64,000 bases of DNA from NCBI GenBank assembly GCA_002914845.1, contig JXTC01000155.1:297136-361135 (forward strand), given 5' to 3'. The DNA is from Trema orientale. Its lineage: Eukaryota; Streptophyta; Magnoliopsida; Rosales; Cannabaceae. The notes below the pieces were generated by a model, which was not told the origin of the DNA, did not search any database, and was given only the letters and a program-made list of their open reading frames with translations. This document shows, piece after piece, positions 11,902-24,184 of this stretch (position 1 is the stretch's first letter; each line of letters starts with the position of its first letter). The position numbers and the translations under genes are program-made.

Positions 11902-13167
11902 ACTTAGGTTGCTTATGATCTGCGAGACTAGTAAACTCGGAAACTAGGAAGAATACAAAGAAAGTGAGCAAATTATTAATATGACATAGGTTGTTGACAC
12001 GTAAAAATAGTGAACAGCTGGATATGAAATTAAGCAATAGCTGTTCATTTCTGATACAAAATCTAAAGGGTTCCATCTGAAAAGTTAATCTATTAAGCAT
12101 AGTAGTGGTGACTCAAGCTTTATAAACCTAATATATTCAACCAATGTAACTACGTTTGCGCACGGCAACAATAAGAAAAACTTCTTGTTTCTTTCAATAA
12201 TATATATCCTTCTAATTTTGTACGACCTTTCATCTCTTTTTTCCTCGGAAAGGGGTTAAATCCTTAATTGCAAGATTTATTGTTTCCTTTTTTCCAAAAC
12301 TACTCCCCTTTTGCTTCACACTTTTCATGTGAGATATAGTTGATATCTAGTAGAGAGAGATCGATGGTGAAAAGATACCACTTTATCGGATATTAGTGAT
12401 TTATGGTATGTGATTGTGAAACAAAGCCCCCTTTTTTGGCTTCTTTCCATTAGTTTACTTGATTTTGTTTTGTTTTGTTTTTTTTTTTTTTTTGAATTAC
12501 CTGTACCAGAAATTGCAAAACTTTAATTGGTTATGTGGTGTCTCAAGAATGATTTCCGAATCCATCAACTTTAATAATTTGATTATCATAAAGCAAAAAC
12601 TTTAATAATTCGAGCAATAATTGGTCTCAGAAGGCCACGAGCAATAATTGGTTGCCTTTAATTAGTGGACATATGGGGTCAGTTCAAAACTCAAGATGTC
12701 ACGTGACGATTACACTGACGTTTGTCAAATTACTCTAAACGTGGAAACGAAATAATTCATATGCAAAAGACAAGAGAGATGATTTTAAACGTGTAAAGGA
12801 ATAATTCATGCAAAAGACGAGAAATTATATTAAACGTCTAAAGGAAATAATTCATGCTCGACAAAAGAGGAAATTATATGAGACAAAAAGACAAGTTTGC
12901 ACATAATAATTGAAGATAATGCCATATATGATAAACTTAACAAAACATCAAAATCAAGCTGACTACCCTTGGTCTTGAAATTGCTACTACTACTGTTAAT
13001 GATGTTTAAGTTAGTAATTTTCCTAAAGCTGATGACCTATTAGTAATTAGATTTTTAAAATTTTTTTTTAAAGGTTTTCCTTTTATTTCGTATGTTTGTG
13101 CAAGTTTTTCAGAGGTAAAGTTAAGATGACCAGAATGACGAGGAGTTCCGGTGGCAAGGGAAGCGAG
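11902..13167. other. Intergenic DNA and BURP-A promoter region
   Basis: No gene is recognised. The stretch holds T-rich runs near 12480 and several short near-repeats of an AAAGGAAATAATTCATGC-like motif at about 12740-12860. It separates the copia element from BURP-A and must contain the promoter of that gene. I could not identify a convincing TATA box. Confidence 0.4.
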
Positions 13168-14387
13168 ATGGGTTTTGGAGTGGCTTCTTGGAATATTCTC
13201 TTCCTTCATCTACTACTAATCCAGGTTATACGTTACAACAAACTATATCTTCATTATACATGTCATATTCACTTTATTGTTGTAAGTACACGAACTCTCT
13301 TGATATACAACAAAACGTTTACAGTTTTCCTTCAAAGTATTTTACTAATGAAAGAATGATTAATCACTCAAGATCAAAGTCTTGACACCGCGAGAATCGA
13401 AGTTTTCAGAACCTTAGTTTTGTTTCCTTGTGTTTTAAATTTAATACGCGCGGATCCATTAAAGTTAATATATATATATATATACACACACACACAATAT
13501 TGATGATCTAATACTGTATGCTTTTTCAGCTTGCTCATGGTAGAGAGTTCACGAGTGATAACTATTTACGACTTCCAAGTAGTAACATAGGTGATGAGAT
13601 GGAGGATGATTTTAGTGCCCAAAGGACGGTTGAATCCGAAGAACATGAAAAGGAAGACAAAGGACATTTTCAAGCTCATTCCTTGTCCCATATGGATCAC
13701 ACGGACCCAAACATAATGGTTTTTTTCACCATGAACGACCTTAATGTAGGCAAAACGATGCCTATTTACTTTCCCAAGAATGACCCTTCTCCTACTCCAC
13801 CTCGCTTGTTACCTAGAGATGAAGCTTCCTCAATTCCCTTCTCATCGAAAGAACTCCCTAACCTTCTCAAGTTCTTCTCTTTCTCTCAAGACTCTCCCCA
13901 AGGTAGAGCCATGGAAGATACCCTCAGGCAATGTGAGAATAGACCCATCAAGGGAGAGAACAAGTTCTGTGCTACTTCCCTAGAATCCATGCTCGATTTT
14001 ACACGCGAAGCATTCGGATTGGAGGTGGATTTTAGTGTTGTGACAACTACCTACTTGACCAATTTAAGTACCTCTTTTCAGAACTACACCATTTTAGAAG
14101 TGCCTAAAGAGATATTGGCACCCAAGATGGTGGCATGTCACACCATGCCTTACCCCTATGCTGTGTACTATTGCCACTACCAAGAGAGTGAGAACAAGGT
14201 GTATAAAATCTTATTGGGTGGTGAAACTGGAGACAAGGTTGAAGCTGTTGCTGTCTGTCACATGGATACCTCACAGTGGAGCCGTAACCATGTCTCGTTT
14301 CAAGTTCTTAAGATCAAGCCAGGGACTTTACCAGTGTGCCATTTCTTCCCTGCCGAGAATCTCGTGTGGATTCCTACATCCGAATAA
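13168..14387 (+). CDS. Secreted BURP-domain protein A (candidate peptide cyclase)
   Basis: The two exons are 13168-13224 (19 codons, MGFGVASWNILFLHLLLIQ, signal peptide) and 13530-14387, joined in phase 0. The donor is GTTATA and the acceptor TTTTTCAG. The product is 304 residues. After an acidic variable stretch (residues 20-82), the BURP domain starts at VFFTMNDL (about 83) and runs to the end. The four CH motifs sit at residues 222, 234, 262 and 289 with spacing CH-X10-CH-X26-CH-X25-CH, the family signature. It resembles short USP/BNM2-type BURP proteins and is very close to BURP-B, so the two are recent paralogues. In characterised BURP cyclases the His residues bind copper and the Cys form disulfides. 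No repeated core peptides are seen in its own N-terminus, so any substrate would be separate. A cell-wall or seed role is the alternative. Confidence 0.93.
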
Positions 14388-14518
14388 ATGTAGTAATCTC
14401 AGGGGTGACATTTTCACATTATTAATCATGTAAACTGTACTAGTATGCGTGTTATTGCCTAGTATAGTGCTAATGTAATATATGTTAAATAGACTTACGT
14501 GTGTGAGAAATGCCATTC

Positions 14519-14524
14519 AATAAA
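14519..14524 (+). terminator. Polyadenylation signal of BURP-A
   Basis: AATAAA lies 132 bases after the stop codon, a normal distance for a plant 3' UTR. Confidence 0.5.
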
Positions 14525-14840
14525 GCCTCGTGGGTACCATGTGTTTAGCACGTATTGAAAATAAAATTGTCATCTCCCTGAGCCATCTTGAAACCTGTTT
14601 AGTTGTTTGTTTTTCACATAATCATTTATGATACGCAAATATTTATCAAGTTTTAGTCAAAAAGTATTACAATAAAATTTCTATAAATTAATACTATTAG
14701 GACTAGAAAAAATTATTATTTTAGAGATGTTACTTATTTATCGATAAATGAATAATTTATAAATTTAATTTTTTTTAAAATATAACCTTATATTACTACG
14801 TGTTACAATATGAATTATATATGGGGAATTTACACCTAGG

Positions 14841-15606
14841 GGGTCTAATAAATCCTTGTGATGAAAAATAGGACTCACTCATTAATATTTTCAAAACTAA
14901 CCCCAATTGCCATGTCACATATATAAAATTACTTGGATACCCTATTTCTTTAACAAACTTCAAACTACTTTAGCCACCACCACCGATCCTGATCCCGACC
15001 CCGGCGACGGTGCCTCCACTCGACTAGGGTCGAAAATTTTCGACCGTAGTCGAACTTTTCCGACCACCTCTCCCGGTTGTTCCGATCATTTTTCAACCGG
15101 TGGCCAGAAAATTTCGACTCTAGTCGAAATGTTCGACTGGGGTCGAACCACCATTCGACCGTAGTCGAACAATTCGACTAGGGTCGAAGCCACCGGTCGA
15201 AAATTTCGACCGGCGTTCGACCACCTCTCTCGGTTGTTCCGATCGTTTTTCGACGGTGGCTGGAAAATTTCGACTCCAGTCGAAAATGTTCGACTGGGGT
15301 CGAACCACTGTTCGACCGTAGTCGAAAATGTTCGACTGGGGTCGAAGCCACCGGTCGAAAATTTCGACCGGCGTTCGACCGTGGTCGAAAATTTCGATCC
15401 CAGTCGAACGTAGCCGGCCGTCTTCCCGGCGCCGCCTCCGTCACTTTTGATTTTTTTGACTTGGTAGAAAATTTTCGACTAGGGTCGAGTCAGGGGTAAT
15501 TTTGGAACTTCGAAATATTCATTAAATGACATGGCAATAAAAGTCCTATTTTTGTAAATGGTTTATAAGTTGTCCCTTTTTTCATCACATGTATTAAAAG
15601 AGGGTC
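14841..15606. mobile_element. Terminal-inverted-repeat element with internal TCGA-palindrome array
   Basis: The ends are imperfect inverted repeats. The left end contains TGTGATGAAAAATAGGAC and the right end, reversed, contains TGTGATGAAAAAAGGGAC; both are followed inside by a shared ATTGCCATGTCA block. The core (about 15010-15500) is far richer in G and C than its surroundings. It is built from palindromes such as TTCGACTGGGGTCGAA and GTCGAAAATTTCGAC. A higher-order unit of 157 bp is visible: CGGTTGTTCC begins at 15074 and again at 15231. No transposase is present. A clear target duplication could not be found, so the superfamily is open; a non-autonomous Mutator-like element is possible. 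Confidence 0.6.
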
Positions 15607-15843
15607 AAAATTGATAATCCAATGTATTGTATGTACTGCAAAATAGGCTTACTATACCAAGTTCTTAGGTTACTTTTTATATAACTTTAGCAATGTCTTT
15701 TTTATTTTATTTTATTTTTTCTTCTATAGCAGTTTCGCTATTTGTTTTCTATCAAATACTATTTAAGGTTTGTCATCTGACTAGTTGAGTTTTGTCAAGT
15801 GATTGGTTATAAACTAACTAGTTGAAGTTTAAAACCATAGCAT

Positions 15844-17013
15844 GCATGGATATTTTGGTAAAATTCAGTACAAAACTGCTACATTTGGAAATATATTTAG
15901 TTAGTTGCTTTATGAAAAAAGTTGAATATTGGAAATGCTATTTATAAAAGAATAAAGAACATAATTGAAAAAAAAATAGAAGTTGTCAAGAAAAAAAACC
16001 TCCTTAAATATTATGCATGTGTATATGTTATTTGTTTTATGTATTTAATCAATTGTTAATTCATATATTCGTTGCCCCTGAAAGAATTAAAAATAGATTA
16101 TTATCTTATGCATTTAGAGAGATTATTAATTTAGTACATTGGTCTGAGTTGGAACCGAAAGATTTTATTATTTAATCAAAGTTATAATTTATCGAATATT
16201 CATTTATCAAGGTTTTACTATAAATTTATTTTAGTACTTTAGAATTTTTTTTGTATATATTTGAATGATTTGAAAAAAAACCATAGAATTATACTAAAAT
16301 TAATATTTAGCCCAAATAGACTAGCACATTTAGGTATATGGACTGGCACATTTAGGTATATGGATTGACAAGTCACAGCACAACACAACACTTTCGTTAA
16401 AGTATGGGCTCGTACCAGGCAAATAATTTTGAATTTTGTGCATAACACGGCACGAGTAAAATTTGGTCGTGCCTAGAACGGACACGAAAGTATTTTTGTG
16501 ACCAACTTCAATAGGTCGTATCGGCACAGCATAGTAAGTTTGACAACTACATATATATATATATATTTAGTTCATTACTCAACCTGGGCTAAGGGAAAAA
16601 TGGCTTTTAAAAAGAAAATTATAGTAATATATATATATATATATATATTGAATAAGATAGTGTATAAAAAATGGGATATTTACTAAATTGTCTTTCATTG
16701 ACGTTTTTTTTTTTTTCTTTTTGAAAGAAATTCCTCATGGGATTATTGAAAGCCAATTAAATGGCACTATTAAATACAACAAACAAAGGGTGAAAAGAGC
16801 ATCCTACTCAAGAAAAAAATAATTACATCAATTCTCCATAACTAATAATATGTGTGGGAGTAAGTCCACTGAAGTATGTGAATAAGTTCTGTAGAAAGCA
16901 TACCAACAAATGCCACCACTTATATAGATAACACGCTCCAAGCTAGTCTTTAGAGCCATTAGTTCACTCTTTAAAGGCATCTATCAGTAAACGCCTCAGT
17001 AGATCCTTGTTTG
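15844..17013 (+). repeat. 1.1-kb direct duplication, copy 1
   Basis: Starting at GCATGGATATTTTGG, this segment matches 20974-22052 along its length, with scattered substitutions and small indels. The shared material is non-coding and includes the short motif GAAATTCCTCATGGGATTAT and AT dinucleotide runs that differ in length between the copies. A shorter third piece lies at 59363-59483. There are no TG/CA ends, so these do not look like LTRs. Confidence 0.8.
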
Positions 17014-17319
17014 AGACTATGTCTTTTATTTAAATACAATTTCTATAAGATTTTTTCATGGTTTATTTATAATCTTGTTCTTATTGTTTCTCAATTAATT
17101 GGTCACTAGCTAGATGTTTGGGTATCTTGAATTTGACACTTGAGAGAGGAAATTCTTAATTAGACCTTTGGATAAATAACCTAGGATTTTTATAGTTTGA
17201 GAAAACATATAGATCGTTTAAAGTTTTCTCATAAAGAACCTTGAACTTAATGAATTCCTATATTCTTGATTTTGAAGAGAAATATTGAAATTTGAGATTA
17301 AGGAGTAGACTCTAATTAG

Positions 17320-17321
<2 letters not shown>

Positions 17322-17369
<48 letters not shown>
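17322..17369 (+). repeat. (GA)n microsatellite
   Basis: An uninterrupted GA dinucleotide run of nearly 50 bases. Confidence 0.9.
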
Positions 17370-17374
<5 letters not shown>

Positions 17375-17949
17375 AATTTTTAGGTTCTAGCTTATAAAAT
17401 AGGAGAAATTGACAAGAATTAAGTTAATATTTAAACGATAGTGGATAGTTAGGTGAAATCAACCTTCTAGATTATTTGATATTGTTATCTCCCTTGATCT
17501 TACACTTGGTTGTTGTTCTTATTTGCTTTATTTTTATTTTATCTTTGTTTATTTGCTTTTTACAATTTATTCAACTTGTATTGTAAGTAGAAACTAAATT
17601 TCAATCCCTATGGATATAACAGTCCTTTACATTTCTATCATATTACTTGTTTGATACTGTGCACTTATGATTTGATCAATATAATTATGCAAACCATAAC
17701 ACTCTCGTAAAAGGAGAGGATATAATTTCTCAGTTTAATTTGTAATTAAATTTTGGATTTAAAATAAGAAATTATGGAGATATTTAAGGAAAATATTGTT
17801 CGGGAAATTTTGAAAAACTAAAGCATCCCATATGATGGGGTCTTACATACCAACTACAGAGAAGATTATGTAAGCGGTGTGTAGCCTTATTTAAGGAATA
17901 GAGATTTTGTCTCCATTAATTATTTTTAATTAATTTCTAAAATTAATTG

Positions 17950-18260
17950 GATTAATTAATTTTGATTTTTGGGTGCGTATTTATTTTTATATAAAATTTT
18001 GAAATACGTTTTGCTGATATGTTGTTAATGTTGCGTCAATAAAAGTCGAGTATTTTTATTTTTATCTTTTTTATTTTTTTATTATCTATACCTTTTGCCG
18101 ATACGTTATTGCCTTTGCATCGGCAAAGATTGTCCACAAAAAAATCTCCTGTGAAAGGTAAATTTTGGGCGCATATTTATTTTTACATAAAATTTTGAAA
18201 CACTTTTGCCGACGCATTGTTCATATTGTATTGGCAAAAGTCGAGTATTTTTATAAGTAA
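17950..18260. mobile_element. CACTA subterminal-repeat remnant, left part
   Basis: Repeated motifs of the type TTTTGCCGACGCATTG and TTGGCAAAAGTCGAG occur several times in both orientations. The same motif family fills 20590-20973, which ends in a CACTA terminus. I infer that this is the opposite subterminal region of the same decayed element, although no CACTA end is visible on this side. Confidence 0.45.
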
Positions 18261-20300
18261 TTTCTTAGTGGAGATTTAGCATATTAGGAAGAATCCTTTC
18301 ATCTTCAGTTTATTCAATATAGATTAATAATGAATATGTGTGTCTTTACGATATCTAATAAGCTTTGAATGTATTATCTACGAGATTGTTGGGTCTGCTT
18401 GGACATATTGTTTCATGAGCCTTCTCAAAGTTTTGGGTAGGTTTTATCATTTGTGTTTAGTTTCTCAACTATATCATCATTATCATCTATGTGATCTTTT
18501 TACGTATATATATATATATATATATACTTACCACCCATTACAGGATGCCTTTCTTTGACTCTATAGCCATACCATATGTGTCTGCCACGTGATGATGATA
18601 TCTCCCATGTATGAAGCTTATTTGGTTGATGAGGAGTCCAAATTAAGCGATGACTGATTATGTCTTTTTTTTAAAGGTGCAAAAATTAGGCGTAATAGTA
18701 CTGGGAATTCAATTATGGATATATAAATGAATGTTTTTAATAATTATTTTTTTTTAACTTTTAAGATGAGGAGAAATTGAAGAAGAGGTTTAAGCAAACA
18801 AATATTAAACCTTATTTCTTTTCTCTTTTCATTAACGATAATTTCATGTTATTAATGTTCTAAGAGAATTCTATGTAATCTAATTAGATTTGTTAATAGG
18901 TCTCACTTTGAGTCTAGGAGAAGCTTATTAGTGGAACTTATTGTTCTATGATTCTAGTAATGTGCACTATCTCAAGTCTTTGGAAATCAATACTAAGGTA
19001 TGTTTACTTTCCTTGGATATAAAACTAAGAACTAATTTTTACTTTTTACTGAGTTTTATTGCTGTTTACTTGGGAGAACATTCTTTACTTACCTTGGTAT
19101 GTATTGGAAAGAAGGTTAATGTAGTAATGTTGGGTAGAACTTGCACGTAGTGGTGGTAGTTACTGATTCAAAAGATTGAGTTTACAGAAAGTATGGAATA
19201 TTTACGGCTAGATTTTGCTCTTTTTTTTAATGGTCCTACTCTTGTAATGTAGGCAGAATGTTAGACTACTGGTTGTTAGGCCTCGCCATAGGATCTAGAT
19301 AGATTAAGTTTATTTTCTAAATATGCATGTAAATTGTTAATCTTGAGCATACGCACAGATGCGTATATATGTTCTTGATTTGATCACAATTTGCCTCCTA
19401 TATTTTTTGCAGATTGGCAATAGGTTCTTGAAAAGAGATGAAAATTCCGGTCTTTAGCATTACGTGATAATCTAATTAGTATTTTATTTTATCTTGCCCA
19501 TTTTCGTTACCAAAAAGAAAATAATGGTCTGCTCTTAATTCCCTTTTTATTCATTTCAATGCTCTGCTACTTTAGGTTCTTTATTTTCTTTTTATTGTAG
19601 GAATGACACACACAACAGATTGCCAGTGGAGGGGTATAGATAACGCCAATTTAAACCTCTAGGTGATGATTGGTATGAGTATAAATTTTCTAGAATTATT
19701 TTTAATCAATAATTGGGAAACAATGGGTTTTTGGTTATTTTCATCCTTTTATACCTGCTTTTCTATGAAGAGTATTGTCATGCACTCTCTGAGGGAATTA
19801 ATAGGTTTTATTAAACATTTTAGCCACATATATCATGCACATATGATGTCTGATGAAAAATCTTTATGCTCTTTTTATGTTGTTTCTCTTTTCACTCACT
19901 TGAGTCTACAAAACTATAGCATGTTATTGAATTACTTTTCTCTTTGTTAAGTTTTGTACTTCATAATACTCGTTTGCGGAGTATGCCCTTTCCATGAGTT
20001 TTTGCCAAAAAGAATAAAGATTTACTTTATGCAAACAATTTCACTATAGAACATGGTTTTAAAAGAGACTTAAACTTGAATTTAAGACTTAGGATAATGG
20101 AAATTAAGTGACCATTGGAGCAGTATCTTCCATGTGTATACTCGACAAAGCCACTAAGTCCAAAAAGCAGTGGTCCTAATTAAGTGACCATGACTTATTT
20201 GACATATATATGTCTATTAATCACAGATATGGTTTTTTTTTTTTTTGGCATTTTATTTCTGTTTTCTACTTTTGGTTATTTTCTGGATTTATTTCTCTCA
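18261..20300. other. AT-rich DNA between CACTA remnants, no recognised gene
   Basis: Several short open frames occur, but none has a recognisable domain. The stretch may be interior DNA of the decayed CACTA element or captured host sequence. I cannot decide. Confidence 0.3.
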
Positions 20301-20589
20301 AATACAATAACGCCTAGTTCAAATGTTGATTTGACAACTTAACAACAACGACTCTACATCTAGTTGACACTTTCGCCTCCCGGGATGTCGTTTATTTTTT
20401 TTTTCTTTATTTATATTATAAATTTATAAATAATTTGTATCACTTACTATTTAATAGAATTAACTTATTTGTTATTAATTATTGATAGACGAATTAATTA
20501 TATATAATATTACATTTATCAATTATTAAAAACTTAATTATTAATTATTCATTATTAATTAATAAATATTAATTAATAATAAATATTTA

Positions 20590-20973
20590 TTTTTTAAAAT
20601 TTAATAAAACTTTTGCCAACTCTTAAATGCTAGTACATCGGCAAAAATTTTATTAAATTAGAAAAAAAATTAATTATCAACTTCTCCCTTTGCTGACAAA
20701 TCTTTTGCATTGGTAAAAGTCTGACATTTGCCGACATGTGTTTTGCATCGGCGAATGGTTGACCAATGACTCTAAAATTGTCATATTTCCCCTAACGCAT
20801 AAGACAATGGTGCATCGACAAAAGTATCATTTTTCGTCAATAACCAACTTTCAGTGACAGTCTTTCGCAGACGGAAAATCGCGTCGATAAAAGTCAAAAG
20901 GTTCTTGCCAACGCATTTTGAATACTTTTGCTGACACTTCAATGCGTCGGCGAAAGTCTTATTCCTTGTAGTG
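20590..20973 (-). mobile_element. CACTA (EnSpm) transposon terminus and subterminal repeats
   Basis: The segment ends at 20973 with CTTGTAGTG, which on the minus strand reads CACTACAAG, the canonical CACTA end. Inside are repeated GCCGACGC, GCATCGGC and GGCAAAAG motifs, as expected for subterminal transposase-binding repeats. The terminus abuts the first base of duplication copy 2 (GCATGG), and GCA could be the 3-bp target duplication. The opposite end was not found. Confidence 0.65.
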
Positions 20974-22052
20974 GCATGGATATTTTGGTAAAATTCAGTA
21001 CAAAACTGGTACATTTTTAGTTAGTTGCTATATGAAAAATGTTGAATATTGGAAATGCTATTTATAGAAGAACAAAGAACATAATCGGAAAAAATAGAAG
21101 TTGTTAAGAAAAAAAAAATCTTCTTAAATATTATGAATGTTTATATGTTATTTGTTTTATGTATTTATTCAATTGTTAATTTATATATTCGTTGCCCCCT
21201 AAAGGAATTAAAAATAAATTATTATCTTATGCATTTAAAGAGATTATTAATTTAATACATTGGTCCGAGTTGGAACTGAAAGATTTTATTATTTAATAAA
21301 AGTTATTAATTTATTGAACATTCATTTATCAAGGTTTTACTATAAATTTATTTTAGTACTTTAATATTTTTCTTTTATATATATTTGAATGATTTGAAAA
21401 AAAAAATCATAAAATTATACTAAAATAAATATAATTTATTAATCAAATGGGCCAATTTTGGCACAAATGGACTAGCATATTCAGGCACGTGGGTAGACAC
21501 ATCACAGCACAACAAAACACGTTAAAGCATAGGCCCATGTCGGGCTAGTAATTTTAAACTTTGTGCATAATATGAAAGTGGCACGGCATGACACGTTTGA
21601 TAACTCTCTATATATATAGTTCATTACTCAATCTGGGCTAAGGGAAAAGATAACGTGGCTTTTAAAATATATATATATATATATATATTGAATAAGACGA
21701 CGTGTAAAAAATGGGATGTTGACTAAATTGTCTTTTATTGACGTATCTTTTTTTTTCTTTTTGAAAGAAATTCCTCATGGGATTATTGAAAGCTAATTAA
21801 ATGACACTATCAAATACAATAACAAACAAAAAATGAAAAAAAGCTTCCTACCTAAGAGAAAAATAATTACATCAATTCTCCACAACTAATAATATGTGTG
21901 GGAGTAAGTTCACTGATGTATATGAGTAAATCCTGCAAAAAGCAGACCAATAAATTCTACCACTTCTATAGATGGCAAATTCCAAGCCAGTCCTTAGAGA
22001 CATCAGTTCACTCCTTAAAGAGAACCATCAGTAAACGCCTAGGTAAATCCTT
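20974..22052 (+). repeat. 1.1-kb direct duplication, copy 2
   Basis: Matches 15844-17013 in the same orientation, 5.1 kb away. It begins exactly where the CACTA terminus ends. Confidence 0.8.
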
Positions 22053-23240
22053 TAAGGCGTCCATCAGTAAATGCCACAGCAGATCCTTGAAGACGTCCAT
22101 CATTAGATGCCACATGGTAAAATCTTTCAGATATAGCTTTCAAAAGCTCCAGATTTAAAAGGATACTGATAAAATATACCCAAAAAATATTTAAAAAAAC
22201 CGATACAGATCTAGAATTAAGTGGGATAAAATATCCATATATTTGGATCTATGGTACAAAATGTTCACATATATGGAAGAACTTATTACAATGAAAATAA
22301 AAAATAAAAAATAAAGAGAAAGTGAAAAAACAAATATCCCCCTCCCTGATAGGGAAGTTACCTGCTTAGAGATGAGAAGAGGAAGTGAAGCTATAGAAGC
22401 TGCCAGAGAGGGAGAGAGAGCTCCCGTCTCATTGACATGTGTTTAAAGATACAATTTCAGTAATATATATATATATACGAGTACAATAAGATTTTTTTTT
22501 TATTTCTATCAATAGGAAAATCAATTTTGACTTTTAGATTGAAATCTAATGATTACAATTAATTATGTTAGAATGAATTCTAATATAAAATAGATGATAG
22601 TATTTATTTTTTTAACTTGTAAATTAAAATTGAATTCTCTATTGATAGAGAATGAAAAAAAAAATACCTATTATACTAACTCCTTATATCTATCTTTATA
22701 TAACAAGTGTCAATAAGAAGAAAGCACTTCAACACTTTTGTTGTCTTTTATACCTTTTCTTTTAATTTTCTCTTTCTTTTCGATCTAACTTAACTGAAAA
22801 ATTTTATAACTAAGTCAAGTCTAAAATGGTAATTTACAGTTTTTTTTTCTTCTTCCTTTTTTTTTTTTTTTTTTTTGTGTAGGTACGAGCAACTCCTTTT
22901 TCTTTTAGTATTTGCTTTGAAGGACACGTGTAACCCTTTCTACCTAGCATTTTTTTTTTGAAAGGCTAACTAGCATTATTTTAAAGCCATCTACTTTAAG
23001 TTTTTTAATTCGTTATGAATTTTAATCAGTCAAATTTATGATTTTCTAATGGGTTGTTTAGATAAATAATAATAATCTACTAGATAAAAACTTTATATAT
23101 ATTTAATAAAATAGATATATATGTATATCTATTTATGTATTCTTACATATGCATAAATATATATTTGTTTTTAGACTATGATATCAATACATTCCTTTCC
23201 TTTTAATTTTTTTTACTATAACAAAAAAATTGTTACTAAA
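22053..23240. other. AT-rich intergenic DNA
   Basis: No gene is recognised. An imperfect inverted repeat built around CTATCAATAG at about 22506 and CTATTGATAG at about 22639 suggests a small degraded MITE. Long T runs lie near 22860. Confidence 0.35.
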
Positions 23241-23550
23241 TAATATGTTATCATTGATTTTTTATTTATAGCTCCTCAACTGGCCCAGAAAAGTAAATGT
23301 CAAATCTTACGACCCAACACATTTGAGAATAGAGTGATAGACACCAATCAAACCAAGGGCCCAATGGCTTGCTCTCTAGGCCCAACAAAAACCATCAGGG
23401 CATGAAACCCACACTCTCTCACAACCAATGTGGCCCATCCATATTTTAAGACCCAGCCCAAAATCCAAAGCTCTAAGCCTCTTGTCCAGGCCTAGTAACT
23501 CTTTGATTACAAAGTCCAAATTTTGGAAACCCAAATTTCCCAGAGAAAAG

Positions 23551-23950
23551 TTCATAAATACCCGTTTTTAAAACTATATTTTCATAAATACCCATTTTTT
23601 TTTTCATAAATACCCATTTTTATACTTTTTTTGGAGAAATATAGACCATCACTATTTTACACATGAAATGTATGCCACGGTATATATTTCATGCAATAAA
23701 TGTATACCGTGGTCTACATTTCATGAATAAAATTTACACTAAAAATTGGCACACATTTTAAAATATGTACCGTTCATATTTTACACATGAAATGTGTATC
23801 TCATGGATAAAATTTACATTGTAAATGTGGACCACTCATATTTTTCATATGAAATGTGGACCATAAAAATGGGTATTTTTAGAACAAGTTTTAAAAACGG
23901 GTATTTTTGAAATAAGTTTTAAAAAACGAGTATTAGGTGTAATTTTCACA
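23551..23950. repeat. Imperfect long inverted repeat (possible non-autonomous transposon)
   Basis: The left part contains CATAAATACCCGTTTTTAAAAC and the right part its approximate reverse complement, GTTTTAAAAACGGGTATTTTT, each repeated once more nearby. The centre holds several short repeats around ACACATGAAATGT. This looks like a foldback or terminal-inverted-repeat element. No target duplication was identified. Confidence 0.45.
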
Positions 23951-24184
23951 ATTTCTCAATACAACCTTGAACTACCGAACCTTCAAGACCAAGTCCAAGA
24001 CATTAAAGTCCCATATGCTCCCCTCTTCATACGTGCATTATTGCACCCTTTTGGTAGTATAATTAAAAAGCATAAAATGTGAAAAGCTTACTTTTGCATG
24101 AGTACCCATTATCCAATTAAAAGCACATTGCCTTACCTTGGGGTTACATAAAACACAAAGCCGTAATATTAACACAAGAAGAAG

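Noticed and set aside
13530-13770. Possible fused core peptides in the N-terminal region of BURP-A (as in lyciumin-type precursors)
   Set aside because: No repeated Trp- or Tyr-ended motifs are present; the region is acidic and non-repetitive. The same holds for BURP-B and BURP-C.
15120-15444. Open frames with repeated RSN/PVEHF-like residues on both strands
   Set aside because: They are by-products of the TCGA-palindrome array, open in several frames at once, with no start context or domain.
15844-22052. The two 1.1-kb direct repeats as LTRs of one retrotransposon
   Set aside because: They lack TG/CA ends, a primer site, a polypurine tract and any gag-pol remnant between them.
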